Assembly: GCA_963924555.1 (NCBI GenBank)
Contig: OZ004582.1
Location: 2,108,001-2,172,000, forward strand
DNA: 64,000 nucleotides
Origin: Crambe crambe
Taxonomy: Eukaryota; Porifera; Demospongiae; Poecilosclerida; Crambeidae
Reading direction: 5' to 3'
The notes beneath the pieces were generated by a model. The model made no database searches. It was not told the origin of the DNA and saw only the letters and a program-made list of their open reading frames with translations. Positions within the stretch are counted from its first letter, which is position 1. Each line of letters begins with the position of its first letter. Of this stretch, positions 12,415 to 23,844 are shown one piece after another. Both the position numbers and the translations under genes were made by a program.

Positions 12415-12589
12415 CGGTCATTATATCCCGACATAAGCCGTCATAGTCATATACCTACATAAGCTGTCATATACCCACATAAGCTGTCATATATCTACAT
12501 AAGCCGTCATATCCCTACACGCACTCAGTCGTAGTATTGCCAGTTTTATTTTGTTACGGACGGCGTGCCATACGCTTGCCTACTTCTAA
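12415..12589 (-). repeat. Right inverted terminus with subterminal tandem repeats
   Basis: Bases 12541-12589 are the inverted partner of 795-843. Units of about 20 bases (cataagccgtcatatacctac-like) run from about 12422 to 12520 and are inverted copies of those at the left end. The terminal motif gtgcgcgatattccc with a following T run at 12725-12755 recurs at 50039-50068. Confidence 0.75.
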
Positions 12590-12901
12590 TGGTTTCTGAC
12601 TCTTCAAACTTGGCATGGAAGTAGACCAAAGATCTAAGATATATTTGAGGAAAAAAAATTCTTAGAATAAAAAAAATTTTTTTGGTTGAGCACACTAAAA
12701 CATGTCATTATTGCATATTGATAAGTGCGCGATATTCCCTTTTTTCCTAAATCCTGTCACATATGGGCCGAATCCCATACTTCATTCCTGAGTTAGAGTA
12801 GCTAGAGTAGAACCTATTATATAAATCTGCCCACTAACATTATTGCTAGCCACGCCCCCTTAATAATTGTGCACACGAGTGAAATCTCCTGTAGCTTTGG
12901 T

Positions 12902-12917
12902 GGCTCTGAAAAGAGCC
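12902..12917 (-). promoter_or_regulatory. Histone-type mRNA 3' stem-loop, orphan
   Basis: On the minus strand the sequence is GGCTCTTTTCAGAGCC followed by ACCA, which matches the canonical animal replication-dependent histone 3' end: six-base stem, four-base loop and the ACCA tail. A purine-rich stretch (aaagctacaggaga) follows, where a histone downstream element would lie. No histone coding sequence is recognisable upstream on the minus strand (12920-13170), only an arginine-rich plus-strand ORF (12869-13078) that I treat as incidental. Confidence 0.6.
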
Positions 12918-13175
12918 GGTTGAAAAACAGGTCGAGGCGATCACGAAGAGAGATCCCAGAGAGAAGGCTGAAGTTGGCGAGGGCTCAGGTAGTTGTGCCG
13001 GTGACTAAGGGCGAAGAATCTTCGACAGGTTCTCCCGAAGGGGCTTGTTATTTTGTCCTTGTGTTTCTGTACATCTAGAACAGATAATCACGTGTTATTA
13101 GCTCCTTTCAGCCTCGTGTCATAACTAAACGTGAACCTCAACCAAAATTATCAAACTTCCAAGGAACTATCCGGC

Positions 13176-13624
13176 CAGTGGCGTATCTAGCGAGGTGCTC
13201 AGGGTGCTCGAGCACCCCCCTCAGCTGCTAGCTAGCTTTTTCAGTAGGCTCGCTTCTATAGTTATCTATCCAATTATTTAAAGCTGATCATCTAGCAAGA
13301 GTTTAATATTACACTTACAGAAAGAGCAGCATTGGGTCAGAGTTCAATAATCACATCGGCGAGGCGCATGCGCCCGGCACGTTTTTACCCTAAATAATGC
13401 ACATCTCGATCTAAAATTTCTGCTTCTTTATTCAGTCTGCACCAGTGTCTTCTCACTTCTGATCCTGTACGCTGGTAAAGTAGGGTAGCTAATACTTAGG
13501 CCATCATCTGGGTATAATAAAGAGGGTGTGGTTTTAAAAAGTGGGCGTGGTTCGCAAAAAAATTCGCGCGCGCATTATCTAGCTAGCAAGCACCCTCCTA
13601 GCTCAAACTCTAGATAGACCACTG
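13176..13624. mobile_element. MITE with 15-base imperfect terminal repeats
   Basis: Starts CAGTGGCGTATCTAG and ends CTAGATAGACCACTG, inverted with 13 of 15 matching. The subterminal regions share ggtgct/agcaccc words. It has no coding capacity. A related end with agcaccctcctatcaag...ccactgg lies at 26460-26512, so the family is dispersed. Confidence 0.65.
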
Positions 13625-13630
13625 CCAGCT

Positions 13631-14330
13631 ATGGTCATGACTGACTTAGCTAAAGGAATGCTTACAGTTAAGAGCAAGACTAAGTTTATCTCATATGTGG
13701 CAGCAGCTATCTTTCAATTTAAAAGCTTTCCTGGAAAGTACGAATATGAGCATGTTTATCAAGTGATAATATCAAAGTACCCTTTTCTAAAATCATCTTC
13801 TGGAACTGGATATGTAAGCATTATTGTTGCATATCTTTTATTCTATATTAGTATGAAGTCAGACCATTTGAATCAATGTCATGATAACATATTTCTCTGT
13901 TGTATGTACTGTATTCGTACACAGAAAGTGTGTAAATAGGTGTGACCTATAGAGAGGTCACAACGCGATGAAGTTCGATCATTTTTAGGGTTATCTCAAG
14001 GTAGCTCTGCAGGATAGAATGAAATATTTAAGGAATCTGGAAAGCCAAAGAGTGACATTGAGGAGTGCAATAGCCTTGAATAACCACAGAAGAAAGTGAA
14101 AGAGTATAAGCAGTTCCCTCAAATGACTTTTGTACTGCCAATTCCACCCGGTGAAGATGAAGCCTCCAACAACAGGCACCAGAAAATGCTTTTAATGGAA
14201 GAGAAAAAGGTCACACCAAACGTCAGAACTATATATAACCTTCGCATTTAGAAGACGTGACATACTGCAGGCTCTTCAGGATGTATTGAAAGTCTTTCCG
14301 TCTTTGAAAACATTATATACACAACTCTGA
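13631..14330 (+). pseudogene. Remnant of an uncharacterised TE-linked gene family
   Basis: The first exon-like segment reads MVMTDLAKGM, later KYPFLKSSSGTGY, then a donor-like gtaagc. Further on, near 14110-14260, a second segment reads VLPIPPGEDEASNNRHQKML and KKVTPNV. I recall the combination KYPFL...GTGY followed by P-x-GED-E...RH as a conserved pair of blocks in uncharacterised proteins of cnidarians, sponges and fish. Stops and frame changes follow after 14250. Function unknown. Confidence 0.45.
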
Positions 14331-14739
14331 ATAATAGAACCCTTCCTTACAGCCTATGGCCTTCAGGGTCTCCAAATAAGTCTCCATCACAATCATTTTG
14401 TAAATAGCTTAAACTTGAGATGGAGAATATCTCAACTAAGAAAGACCTGTCGGTAGATGCGCCAATGAAATGGGCAGAGCTGGTCCCCAAAGTAATAAGG
14501 ACATTTCTTGGAAGGTGAGTTGTCAGGTATCTTCTCAAGCATCTCATCGATGCGAGGCATCTGATACATATCTTCTGCTGTTACTCGGTTGAGTCCAGGG
14601 GCTCGTTGATGGACGGATGACCCCTAGCTTCGACATTGATCGTATTTCATCTTTGATCACTGAGGGTCTGGTCAATTTCCTCCAACACCATTTGTAACTG
14701 TTGTTTTTGTTCCAGTATCACAAAATACCCCGTAACTTC

Positions 14740-15400
14740 CATCCAGCTGCATGGATTCAGTGACGCCTCCGAAAAAGCCTACGCTGGAGTTGTGTACTTG
14801 TGACTTGAGGGCTCTGATGGAAATGTTCGCACTGCTCTAGTAATCTCCAAGACAAATGTCTCACCGATCAAATGACTCTTGAATTATGTGGTGCTCATGT
14901 GCTGGTCAAGTTACTCTGACATGTGAAAAAGACCCTGCCTCTTCAGTGTTCACGTGGTTCAACAGTACTATTGTGCTAAGTTGGTTGTCAGGCAGTCCTA
15001 GAAGGTTTAAAACCTACGTTGGTCAATCGGATCTCCAACATTCTTGACCAGCTCCCACCTGAGAGATAGAGGCACATCCCAGGAGTCCATAATCCTGCAG
15101 ATTGCGCATCCAGGGATTTGTTCCTCTTGAGCTTAAGGTTCACCAGATCTGGTAGGAGGGGCCTCAGTGGTTGTCACTCGAACCCTTACACTGGCCTCCT
15201 CAATCAACTTTCTCTGAATCTATCCCATGTGAAGAGAACACTACCTGTAACCTTGGTGTACTTGAGTCATCTAAGCCTGTTATTCCTTGATGGTGGATGG
15301 AGCAAACCACGTTCCACTCGATTGGACTTCCCTAGAGTCTCAGATTTTGAGGAATTTGCTGAAGAACAGTGGAGTTCCACTTCCTCAGGATGAACCCACC
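14740..15400 (+). pseudogene. BEL/Pao retrotransposon RNase H and downstream region
   Basis: Plus-strand conceptual translation gives LHGFSDASEKAYAGVVYL, SKTNVSPIK, then NRISNILDQLPPE and NPADCASRDL, the usual order in BEL-type polyproteins after the reverse transcriptase. Several in-frame stops show decay. The matching reverse transcriptase piece at 15418-16133 lies next to it on the opposite strand, so the element has been rearranged. Confidence 0.6.
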
Positions 15401-15417
15401 ACGAGAGTGAGTTGCCG

Positions 15418-16133
15418 TTAAAGGGTCAAAGCTGACTCTGGATCTTCTGCACCAGTCAGACTATCGTCAATGTAGCGTGACTTGTGCATGACTTCAGCTG
15501 CTTCTGGATAGTCGAGAGAGTAATGTATTGCATTCTGTTGTTTGACTGCCATGTTGGCAGCCAATGATGACGCAGATACGCCGAATATCACACGGGTCAA
15601 TCGGTAGTCAACCAGACGGCTCTTGGGGTTGCTTCTCCAGACAAATCTATGAAAGTCCTTGTCATCATCCACGAGTTCAACAGCCCGATACATCTTCAAA
15701 ATATCTGCAGTTAGTGCCACTGGATGCATTTGGAAACGGAGGAGAACATCAATCAACTTGGGGTGCATGGTTGGTCCAACCAGCAATCGCTTGAGGACCT
15801 TGCAGAGGCTGCTCTCACCTTGTGGTAGAACTAGAGGCCTTGTACACGGCATGCATTGGCAGGTAGAATGTAAGTGCTGGTGGCTTCTTGAGATCAGTGG
15901 TGGGAACGACTTCAGCATGTCCCAACTCCAAGAGTTCCTGCATGACTGTGTCGAATTCCTTGAATCGCTTTCGTCCCTTGGTAGTGGAACAAAATGACGA
16001 ACGACCAGCCGTTCCTTGATCGACATGCGTGATTCCTTGATCTCCTCAAAGTGTCATCAAGGCTCTCAAAGGAGGTTGCAACATGAGCAGGTGTGGTTAC
16101 TTGAGATGACCCGTGTTGCCACAGAGTACCCAT
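15418..16133 (-). pseudogene. BEL/Pao retrotransposon reverse transcriptase fragment
   Basis: The ORF from 16026 to 15418 contains VALTADILKMYRAVELVDDD, RFVWRSNP, VIFGVSASSLAANMAVK and YIDDSLTGAEDPESA. These match the BEL-type RT, including the YIDD active-site variant. The upstream part (to 16133) carries the pre-RT region, in shifted frames. Strand is opposite to the RNase H piece immediately to its left. Confidence 0.75.
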
Positions 16134-16150
16134 CCTAGGTCGGTTTCAAA

Positions 16151-16580
16151 CTATAAATGGAGCATGATAAAATGACGAGATGATGTTATATCCCATCTGT
16201 TATGGCAGAATATAAACCACTTACACTCAATCCAAGAAACTTGTGGACAACTGAATCCCAAATACAAAAGGTACTCTAGCTGGTCTTTACGAATGTCTAG
16301 CCTTGGACGTCCTCTTAAATTTGTTCGAATTGATGAGGGAACAGAACTTCCTACATATTCTTCACTTTGAATATCCTCAAGCAAACTTAAGGCAACACTT
16401 CTCAAGGACTTCACTACTGCAACCATCATAAGCTCTTAAAATACTGTACATTTTATTCACCTGGTAGACAAGAAAATCTAGTTCATCTGGGTCCCTACTT
16501 CTATCATAGGATCTCAAAATACGTCTAATAATCTGAGCTATTCCAAAATGGGCATTATCTAGGGTCTGGAAGGTAACCAA
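16151..16580 (-). pseudogene. Integrase-like transposase amino-terminal fragment
   Basis: Two ORFs in sequence: 16580-16377 (helical, RRILRSYDRSRDPDELDF) and 16429-16151, which contains GRPRLDIRKDQLEYLLYLGF. This is the same conserved block as in the integrase-like gene at 11569-12405. A frame change separates the halves, and the helix-turn-helix is missing. The 5' end abuts a Copia fragment at 16581, which probably truncated it. Confidence 0.6.
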
Positions 16581-17469
16581 GTGGGCATGATTGGTGTCTA
16601 CGTCAATGACATCATATTGGCTGGAAAAAGTGACAAGAGAATGAAAGAAGTCGAAGAGGATCTTGCCAAGAAATTCAACATCAAAGATATGGGCAAGCTA
16701 CATCATTTTCTCGGAAAGAAGATCATTCAGCCAGTCGGTACACCTGTGGATAGCATGAAGTTAGTGAAAGCAGCTGAGGATGACAAGCAAATTGTCAACA
16801 GCTGTATCAATCAGCAATTGGAAGTTTGATGTATTTATCTGTTGGAATGAGACCAGATATCACATTTGCTGTGAACAATGTGGCAAAATTTTCTGAAAGA
16901 CCAACCAATCAACACTGGACTGCGGTGAAGCATATAATGAGATATCTCAGAGGTACAGTCAATTTTGGTTTGTTGTATGGCAAACAAGGCTCAAGTACGA
17001 CTGTCGGATTTTCAGATGCAGACTGGGCCGGAGACCTTGATGACTGCAAATCAACATCAGGATATCTTTTCCAGATCGGTGGATGTGCTGTTAGCTGGAG
17101 AAGTAAAAAGCAAACATGTGTAGCACTATCGACAGCAGAAGCTGAATACATGGCATTAGCGAGTGCAGCACAAGGATGAGGCAACTCACAACTGAGTTAG
17201 GGAATGGCCAAAAAGGAGCAACTACTATATTTGAAGATAATCAGTCAGCTATTCGTATGGCCAAGAACCCACAGTTCCATGGACGGTCGAAACATATTGG
17301 AATTAAGTATCACTATATTCGAGAACAAGTCCACAGTGGTGCAGTTGAACTGAAATATTGTCCAACCAATGAGATGATTGCTTACATGCTAACTAAAAGT
17401 TTGCATCGAGAACAGTTTGAAAAGTTACGGAAAATGGCTGGAGTGAAAGCAATGCCACATTCCGACTAA
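16581..17469 (+). pseudogene. Copia retrotransposon 3' part (RT end and RNase H)
   Basis: Three consecutive ORFs give the palm end and connection of the RT (GVYVNDIILAGKS, with YVND in place of YVDD; IKDMGKLHHFLG), the connection (SVGMRPDITFAVN), and RNase H (SDADWAGDLDDCKSTSGY, STAEAEYMA, FEDNQSAIRMAKN, HIGIKYHYIRE). Small deletions and stops at 16829 and 17179 separate the ORFs. The 5' half is missing. The polypurine tract and 3' LTR follow directly. Confidence 0.8.
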
Positions 17470-17472
17470 AAG

Positions 17473-17650
17473 TGAGGAGGAGTGTTGGAATATTCACTTT
17501 TGACGGATTGGTTTATATTGATTATGTATCACCATCACGTGATCAGTTGTAGTTCCATGTGCTTGTTGATTCTCTGATTAAAGACTTTGTAGCTAGTTTA
17601 AGTTGTTTTTTCAAAATGTCCTCAAATATCAAACGGTAGATTACGAACCC
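17473..17650 (+). repeat. Copia polypurine tract and 3' LTR start
   Basis: gaggaggag at about 17474-17482 is followed by TGTTGGAATATTCAC, the expected LTR start. The same PPT-TGTTG arrangement closes the Copia at 58-59.4 kb. The LTR's right end is not clear; about 17650 is an estimate. No 5' LTR is present in the neighbourhood. Confidence 0.55.
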
Positions 17651-17944
17651 GATGAGAACAGATTATTGATGCCACAGACAAGTCTTCACTACATAGCAGT
17701 TTACTTTGACAGACTGTGCAGTCTAAATGTCTAATTGGAAACAATAATCGAGTGGATTTCTAATTAGGCCATGCAAACTTACAATGTTGTTTCACGAGTA
17801 AACCATTCCAAAAACTTCTACATTTTATTTATATTCATAAATCAATGTCATAATAATGACATCATAAAATTTACATCACCATTAATTTTTGACACGTGCC
17901 ACCCAATTTTCACGTACGTGCTAAATTAAATAATGGCTTAGTTT

Positions 17945-19306
17945 TTGGCAAGCGTTGAAGTGAAAAGGGCTGCTAAGGTGTTACATCCTGCTACTATTTT
18001 AAGTGTCAGTCCTGATGATACGTTTGGATCATTGCTTGGAAGAGTTTGTAAAGACTTTCAGCATGAAACTGTAGACAAAACCTTGATATCATCGACTATG
18101 AACAAAGTGACTCATTCTGTGCCTTTGAATGCTCCTGTTTTTCAGGTACACAATTTTCTTGCAGTGTCATATCATACTGCCTAATTGCAGTAGAGCCAGA
18201 AGCATCATCAGCTCCACGTAATGCTTCTACTGTTCTGATGGCTTCTCGGTATGAAAAGCATCTGCCTTGCAAAATTACAGGAGATAATATCCATGGAAAT
18301 CAAAAGTTATTAATGATCTCCTTGAGATCTTGTCAGCTATGAATATAGGCTGGACACGTGATGTGGTATCTACAATTGGTGAGCGATGTGTAAAAGTTAT
18401 AACTGGTTGCCTATGGTATGTGGATTCATGTCATAAGCAATTTCAAGATAGAAGTATCCCATTTCTCAAAATTTCAGGGATATAATAATTGGAGACAGGC
18501 TTTGATGATGAGTGATGGTGGCCCTGATCACAGGTTATCTTATGGCTCTGTTCAAATAGGTACATCCCTTCAGAGAGAAGAAATGTCCAGTGACCTTGAA
18601 ATCCTGGTAAAGAATAAAAATAGCCAAGTCTTGGGGATGGCATAAATCATGCTGTACAACCTGTAATTGATTTTCTTGATCATCGATTTCAACAGCTAAA
18701 GTTGAAAGATCGATACTTTAAGAGTGGTCATGTAGCAACACAACCAGAAATGGATGAAATGTTCGATGAAGTTCTCCTCAACGTTGATTCAACACTTCAG
18801 AAGAATGAACTAACTAAAGCTGATTTGAAGAGATCTGAATCACTGAAAAGATTCAAGAAAGAACACTGCCATATTTCCAAATATTCCTTCCAAGTGCGTA
18901 AGTGTTTGCTTGAATCATGCCAGTATTGTTCTTCTCATCCAATAAAATTGTCATGTGAGCAGTACAAATCAATAAGCTTTTTACCATTGCCACTTTTGGA
19001 TGAAAGCAAAATCATTACCAGCCATTCACACAACTCTATGGTCGTATGCCGAATGAAAAGGACAGGCCCTCTCAAAAACAGACAAAATGTCCTGAAGGTG
19101 AAGAGTTGGATAAAACAAATCGAAGGTTACTTTCTCAGAATGGAAAGGTGCAAGCTGTATTATCTTGTGGTGATTGCTTTAAACCACGTTGTGTATTTTC
19201 CGACACATCATTAAGTGATATTGAGAAAGGACTGTTGATTGAACTTGAACCAGATTACACATGTGGAAGTATTCTTTTCCCCTCGTCCTCTGAGTATCAC
19301 TCGTAA
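17945..19306 (+). pseudogene. Uncharacterised TE-linked gene with cysteine clusters
   Basis: Segments in order: 17945-18145 (ending PVFQ|gtacac), about 18360-18650 (GERCVKVITGCLWYVDSCHK; GYNNWRQALM), then 18655-19310 with HAVQPVIDFLDHRFQQL, FKKEHCHISKYSFQVRKC, CQYCSSHP and, after a frame shift near 19030, LYGRMPNEKDRPS, CGDCFKPRCVFSD, EPDYTCGS. The last blocks (HC...YSFQVRKC...C; YG...RPS; C..C..RC..S; YTCG) match a family I know only as uncharacterised, multi-copy proteins in cnidarians and sponges. Stops and frame changes show decay. Function unknown. Confidence 0.5.
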
Positions 19307-19629
19307 CTCGGGTTAACTTATCATGTGCTGATGTCATAGAGTCTCAATATTACAGTGCTACCCTAGTCAAGTTTCCTCCTGTTTAGAAGAGTCCCTTGTA
19401 GAAGATGAGTTGGTTCGAGACCTTAAACAGAGAAAGCAAGTTGTTCGGCCTATCTGCTTTTTGTGCAGATCATACATCTTTTACATACTCATATATACTT
19501 TTTGTGTAAACTTTGTGTTATACTGATTTTTTGCTGGTTTCCTATATTTTATAATTATAAATAAATATAAGCCTGTCTACCGGTCCCTTTTTGAAGGCAG
19601 AGTACTCATGAAACAACATTGTCAGTTGC

Positions 19630-21720
19630 TGTGGCCTTAACTAAAAACCAGATTATATGGACCAGGCGTATTTTCTTGGCCTTCATCATCAGCTCTGTAC
19701 AGGTAAAACAAACAGAAATATGTTTACTTTGACAGATTGTGCAGTTTAAATGTCTAATTTATTTCAACCGAAATTGGAACTTATGGACCAGGCGTATTTT
19801 CTCAGCTTTCATTAAAAGTATTCAGCTCTGCACAGGTAAAACAGAAATCACTCATCAATTGTTCTTTCTCTGCTTAGGAAATAAAATTAAACGTATCAAA
19901 AGCCGGAACTTATGGACCGGCATATTTTCTCGGCCTTCATCAGAAATATTCAGCTCTGTACAGGTAAAACAAAGTTTACTTTGACAGATTGTGCAGTTTA
20001 AATGTCTTATTTTATTTCCTAAGCAGAAATAAAATCAACGAGTGGATTTCTAATTTTATAAAAAATGTTCAGCTCTGCACACTGAAATATGTTTACTTTG
20101 ACAGACTGTGCAATTTAAATGTCTATTTATTTCCTAAGCAGAGAAAGAACGATTGACGAATAGATTTCTAAAACTGGGACTTATGGACCGACATATTTTC
20201 TTGGCCTTCATCAGAAATATTCAACTCTGTACAGGTAAAACAGACAGAAATATGTTTACTTTGACAGACTGTGCAATTTTTAGTGGATTTCTAATTAACC
20301 GAAATCGGAACTTATGGACCGGGCATATTTTCTCAACTTTCATTAGAACTGCACAGGTAAAACATACTTAATTTGACAAGCAGAGAAAGAACAATCAACA
20401 AGTGGATATCTAATAAACTGAAAAATGGAATTCATAGACCAGCATATTTTCTCGGCCTTCATCAATAATATTCAGCTCTAATACCGGAACTTATGGACTG
20501 GGCGTATTTTCATCAGAAATATTCAGCTCTGAACAGGTAAAATAACAGAAATATGTTTACTTTGACAGACTGTGCAGTTTAAATATCTAATTTTATTTCC
20601 TAAGCAAAACAGACAGAAATATGTTTACTTTGACAGATTGTGCAGTTTTTAAATGTCTAATTTTAGTTCTAAGCAGAGAAAGAATGATCGACGAGTTGAT
20701 TTCTAATTAACCGGGCATATTTTCTCGGCCTTCATCATAAATATTCAGCTCTGTACAGGTAGAACAGACGGAAATGGACCGGGAATATTTTCTCGGTTTT
20801 CATTAGAAGTAAGTATTCAGGTAAAACATACTGTAGTTTAAATGTCTAATTTTATTTCCTAAGCAGAGAAAGAACAATCGATGAGTGGATATCTGAAAAC
20901 CGGAACTTATGGACCGGTGTATTTTCTTGGCATTCATAAAAAATATTCAGCTCTGAACAGGTAAAACAGACTGAAATATGTTTACTTTGACAGACTGTGC
21001 AGTTTAAATGTCTAATCTTATTTCCTAAGCAGAGAAAGAACAATCGAAGAGTGGATATGAAATATGTTTACTTTGACAGACTGTGCAGTTTAAATGTCTA
21101 ATCTTATTTCCTAAGCAGAGAAAGAATGATTGACGAGTGGATATGTAATAGTTCTTGCCTTCATCAAAAATATTCAGCTCTATACATTTTATTCCCTCCC
21201 TAAGCAGAGAAGAACGATCAACGAGTAGATTTCTAATTAACCAAAAACCTGAACTTATGGACCGGCATATTTTCTCAGCCTTCATCAGCTCTGACATTTT
21301 ATTTCCTAAGCAGAGAAATATGATAATTAACTGAAAAAAGAACTTATGTATTTCTCGGCCTTCATCAGAAAATATGCAGCTCTGCACAGGCTGAAGTATG
21401 TTTACTTTGACAGTTTGAATGTCTAATTTTAATTCCTAAGCGATCGACAACTAATTAACCGAAAACTTATGGACCAGGCATATTTACATTAGAAAACTCT
21501 GCACAAGTAATGTTTATCATTGTCAGACAGGTGAAACAAAGAGCACTTTGACAGTCTGTGCAGTTTTAAAATGTCCAATTTACTGTCTAAGCTATTAACC
21601 GAAACAGGAACTTATGGACTGGGTGCCTTTTCAGAAACTTCCACCTCTGTATGTAACATTTGACAGACTGCACAATTTAAATGTCTAACTTTTTTATCTA
21701 AGCATTCAGCATAATTTATA
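19630..21720. repeat. Degenerate satellite array
   Basis: Twelve or so recurrences of cttatggaccgg-like words alternate with tttactttgacagactgtgcagtttaaatgtctaattt and tcctaagcagagaaagaac words. Spacings vary from about 55 to 350 bases, with most between 120 and 145, so the unit is roughly 120-170 bases with many internal deletions. One outlying copy of the gacagactgtgcag block is at 17699-17765. ORFs in this stretch are artefacts of the repeat. Confidence 0.8.
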
Positions 21721-21826
21721 TTCATCAATCTTACAAAATGTTCATCCAAATTCATAAATTTATTGACTGTGATTTCCTGTCTACAGTGTAGGTTATTCAT
21801 GACTCTATTATTTTCAATAATAATTA

Positions 21827-23668
21827 ATGTGTAGCACGCGCAATGACAACGTGAGGAATCCTAGTCAAGTAACTATGGCGAATTGTGTCTTAGATGAGTC
21901 TGATGGTAGCAAGTGTCCCAGTGCGCAGGAAGAAGTAGTTCTTGGAAGATCAAAGTCCTATGTAAGCCTAGCTATTACTTTTACGTATCATAATGTCCAA
22001 CTCTGGAAACAGCTATCTGGAAAAGCTCTAAGGCAACAAGTAACGAAAAAAGTATGTTAATTCTAATTCATAAAAAAGACTAGTATATAGCATATACCAT
22101 CAGCATAATTATAGTATAAAATATAATAGTTGATGCAGCTGATAGAATTTATAGCTGTGCAACATAACATACTCTCTCATTGTACTGGAGCCTTGTATCA
22201 GTAAAACTATGTCATGTTCTTATTTACCTGAGCAATGGATTTGTCTCCCTTGTACACTTGTATAGCTATTCAATCTGGATATCTTGTACAACCTGCATGT
22301 AGCTAGTACATTATGTTGTGTGTGTCTGTATGCATGCTCTATCTCCTATTCCCATCGCTTCCTTAAAATCACAGGTTGGTGGCTGGATTAGAAGTACCAA
22401 CCCAAATCCTCCCAGTAGCTATTGCTGTCTTGTACTGCGTGGAAAGCATCAGATAGTTTGTTTAGGTAGTCAACTTTAGTGCATGGCTGGCAATAATAAT
22501 AATAACATCACAGGACCAGATCATTTGAAACCATTTTTAAGATGTACCTGTCGACTGTTTCCCTGAACCAGGTAATAATAATATTATCTATATGTTTATA
22601 GTAGGTAATAAAGGTGTGTACTATGAGGAGAATCGTCCTCCCTGGTTTCCTCAAAGCCTTTCATTTAGGGCTCCTACTCATAAGGGTGGTAAGGTATATC
22701 ATTTTATTTTAAATATCTAAAAGGTGATGAGAACAGGAAGTATTCAGTATCAGAAATGCAGTTGATTCTAAAGGCTTTTTTGGATGAATGCCCATCTCAA
22801 TACATTATGTGAGTCAAATTAAAATTATTATTACAGAACTGGTATATGAATTTTTTTAAATGAAGTGAACCAACAATAGCAAGCAAATACAAACAAAAGA
22901 GAAAGAGAATTACAGTAATTTTATGTGTACTTAAATTCATGTTTTGATGTGGTCATAACAGACTAGGAAAACCAAAAAAGCTAAGCTTGTGGTTCCAAAT
23001 TTGACATGTCACAGTGGGGAATCTAGCTTGGTATGTATTTTGTTTTTCATCACTAATTTAAGGTCTAAAAAGGAGTTCATACAAAAAGAGTTTGCATCCA
23101 TAATACCATGCTTTTAAAGCCACTGCTGATGGAAATTGCCAGCATCGCAATATTTGGCAACGAATCGCATGCAACCAAACTTCGGCTTGCAGCAATATCA
23201 CATGCAGTGAAACATTACACCCATTATGTTAAAATGGTGCGTAGAACAGATTAATTTATCTTTTAAATGACATTATTCTCATTTTAGTATACAACATTCT
23301 TGCTGAACACTGGGCAAGCCCACCAGTTTTTGAGTAGTGTTATGTCATCAGATGAGCAGTTCAATCGAAGACCCACTGTGAATCCCCAAGTTGATGAGTT
23401 GGTACATTACATGCTGCAGACAGAAATAATAGGTATGGCTCATTTGGCAGGTAACATCTATCACAGTTATCCTTATTATTCTTTAATGAAGTGTTATATA
23501 TCACAAGGTCCACTTCAGCTGCAGTTTCTCTCGGGTACAACCAGACATCCCATTTCCTCCCACTTTCAGTTATATTCTGAAGTAGCCCAATATCCTCTTT
23601 TCCCCTGCTCGTGCTCTGGGACGATTTGCATGTTATGTGGGTCACAATGGGGAAAAAATCTAGTTTGA
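21827..23668 (+). pseudogene. Scattered exons of an unrecognised gene
   Basis: Possible exons: ATG at 21827 (MCSTRNDNVRNPSQ...) to about 21960 at CCTAT|gtaagc; about 22632-22695 (YYEENRPPWFPQSL); about 22722-22810 (SEMQLILKAFLDECPSQYI, then gtgagt); about 22960-23030 (TRKTKKAKLVVPNLTC); and a segment from 23300 (MLNTGQAHQFLSSVMSSD). They share strand and plausible splice sites and precede a hAT-like piece at 23845, but I cannot name the family. Between 22061 and 22600 I see nothing else. Confidence 0.3.
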
Positions 23669-23844
23669 TGAATCACATTATTCCACTTTTGCCAAGAAGA
23701 GGTAATTAGCTATATGAACTAATGTTATTATTCATTATGCCAGGAATTTTTGCAGCAACAGCCATTTATTTGCATGTTTAGTGAGCCATCATATTACGAA
23801 GAAATGTAACTATTACCTATGATGTTTAACTATGTGTATTTCAG

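Larger units (their letters stand above)
717..12755. mobile_element. Large DNA transposon with inverted ends, HECT and integrase-like genes
   Basis: The ends are inverted copies: a block at 795-843 is repeated in reverse complement at 12541-12589 (shared core gtatggcacgccgtccgta, variant at one base), and both are followed inward by tandem units of about 20 bases. Inside, a HECT gene runs rightward from the left end and an integrase-like gene runs leftward from the right end, so the two genes converge. A MULE (3170-7055) and a palindromic repeat are nested inside, so the original element was probably about 8 kb. Outermost limits (717, 12755) are approximate: both edges show aagggaa followed within 20 bases by cgcgcac, read inward. 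Both genes are broken, so this copy is dead. Confidence 0.65.

Noticed and set aside
12869-13078. Arginine-rich ORF as a possible histone or protamine gene
   Set aside because: It runs on the strand opposite to the stem-loop and matches no histone motif.
15118-15393. Plus-strand ORF as an independent gene
   Set aside because: Its reading overlaps the BEL region following RNase H and is one of several frames of that remnant.
19739-21387. Several ORFs in the 19.7-21.4 kb stretch
   Set aside because: They follow the satellite unit and repeat the same peptide words (SFYECQ- or LCLGNK-like); no gene signal.
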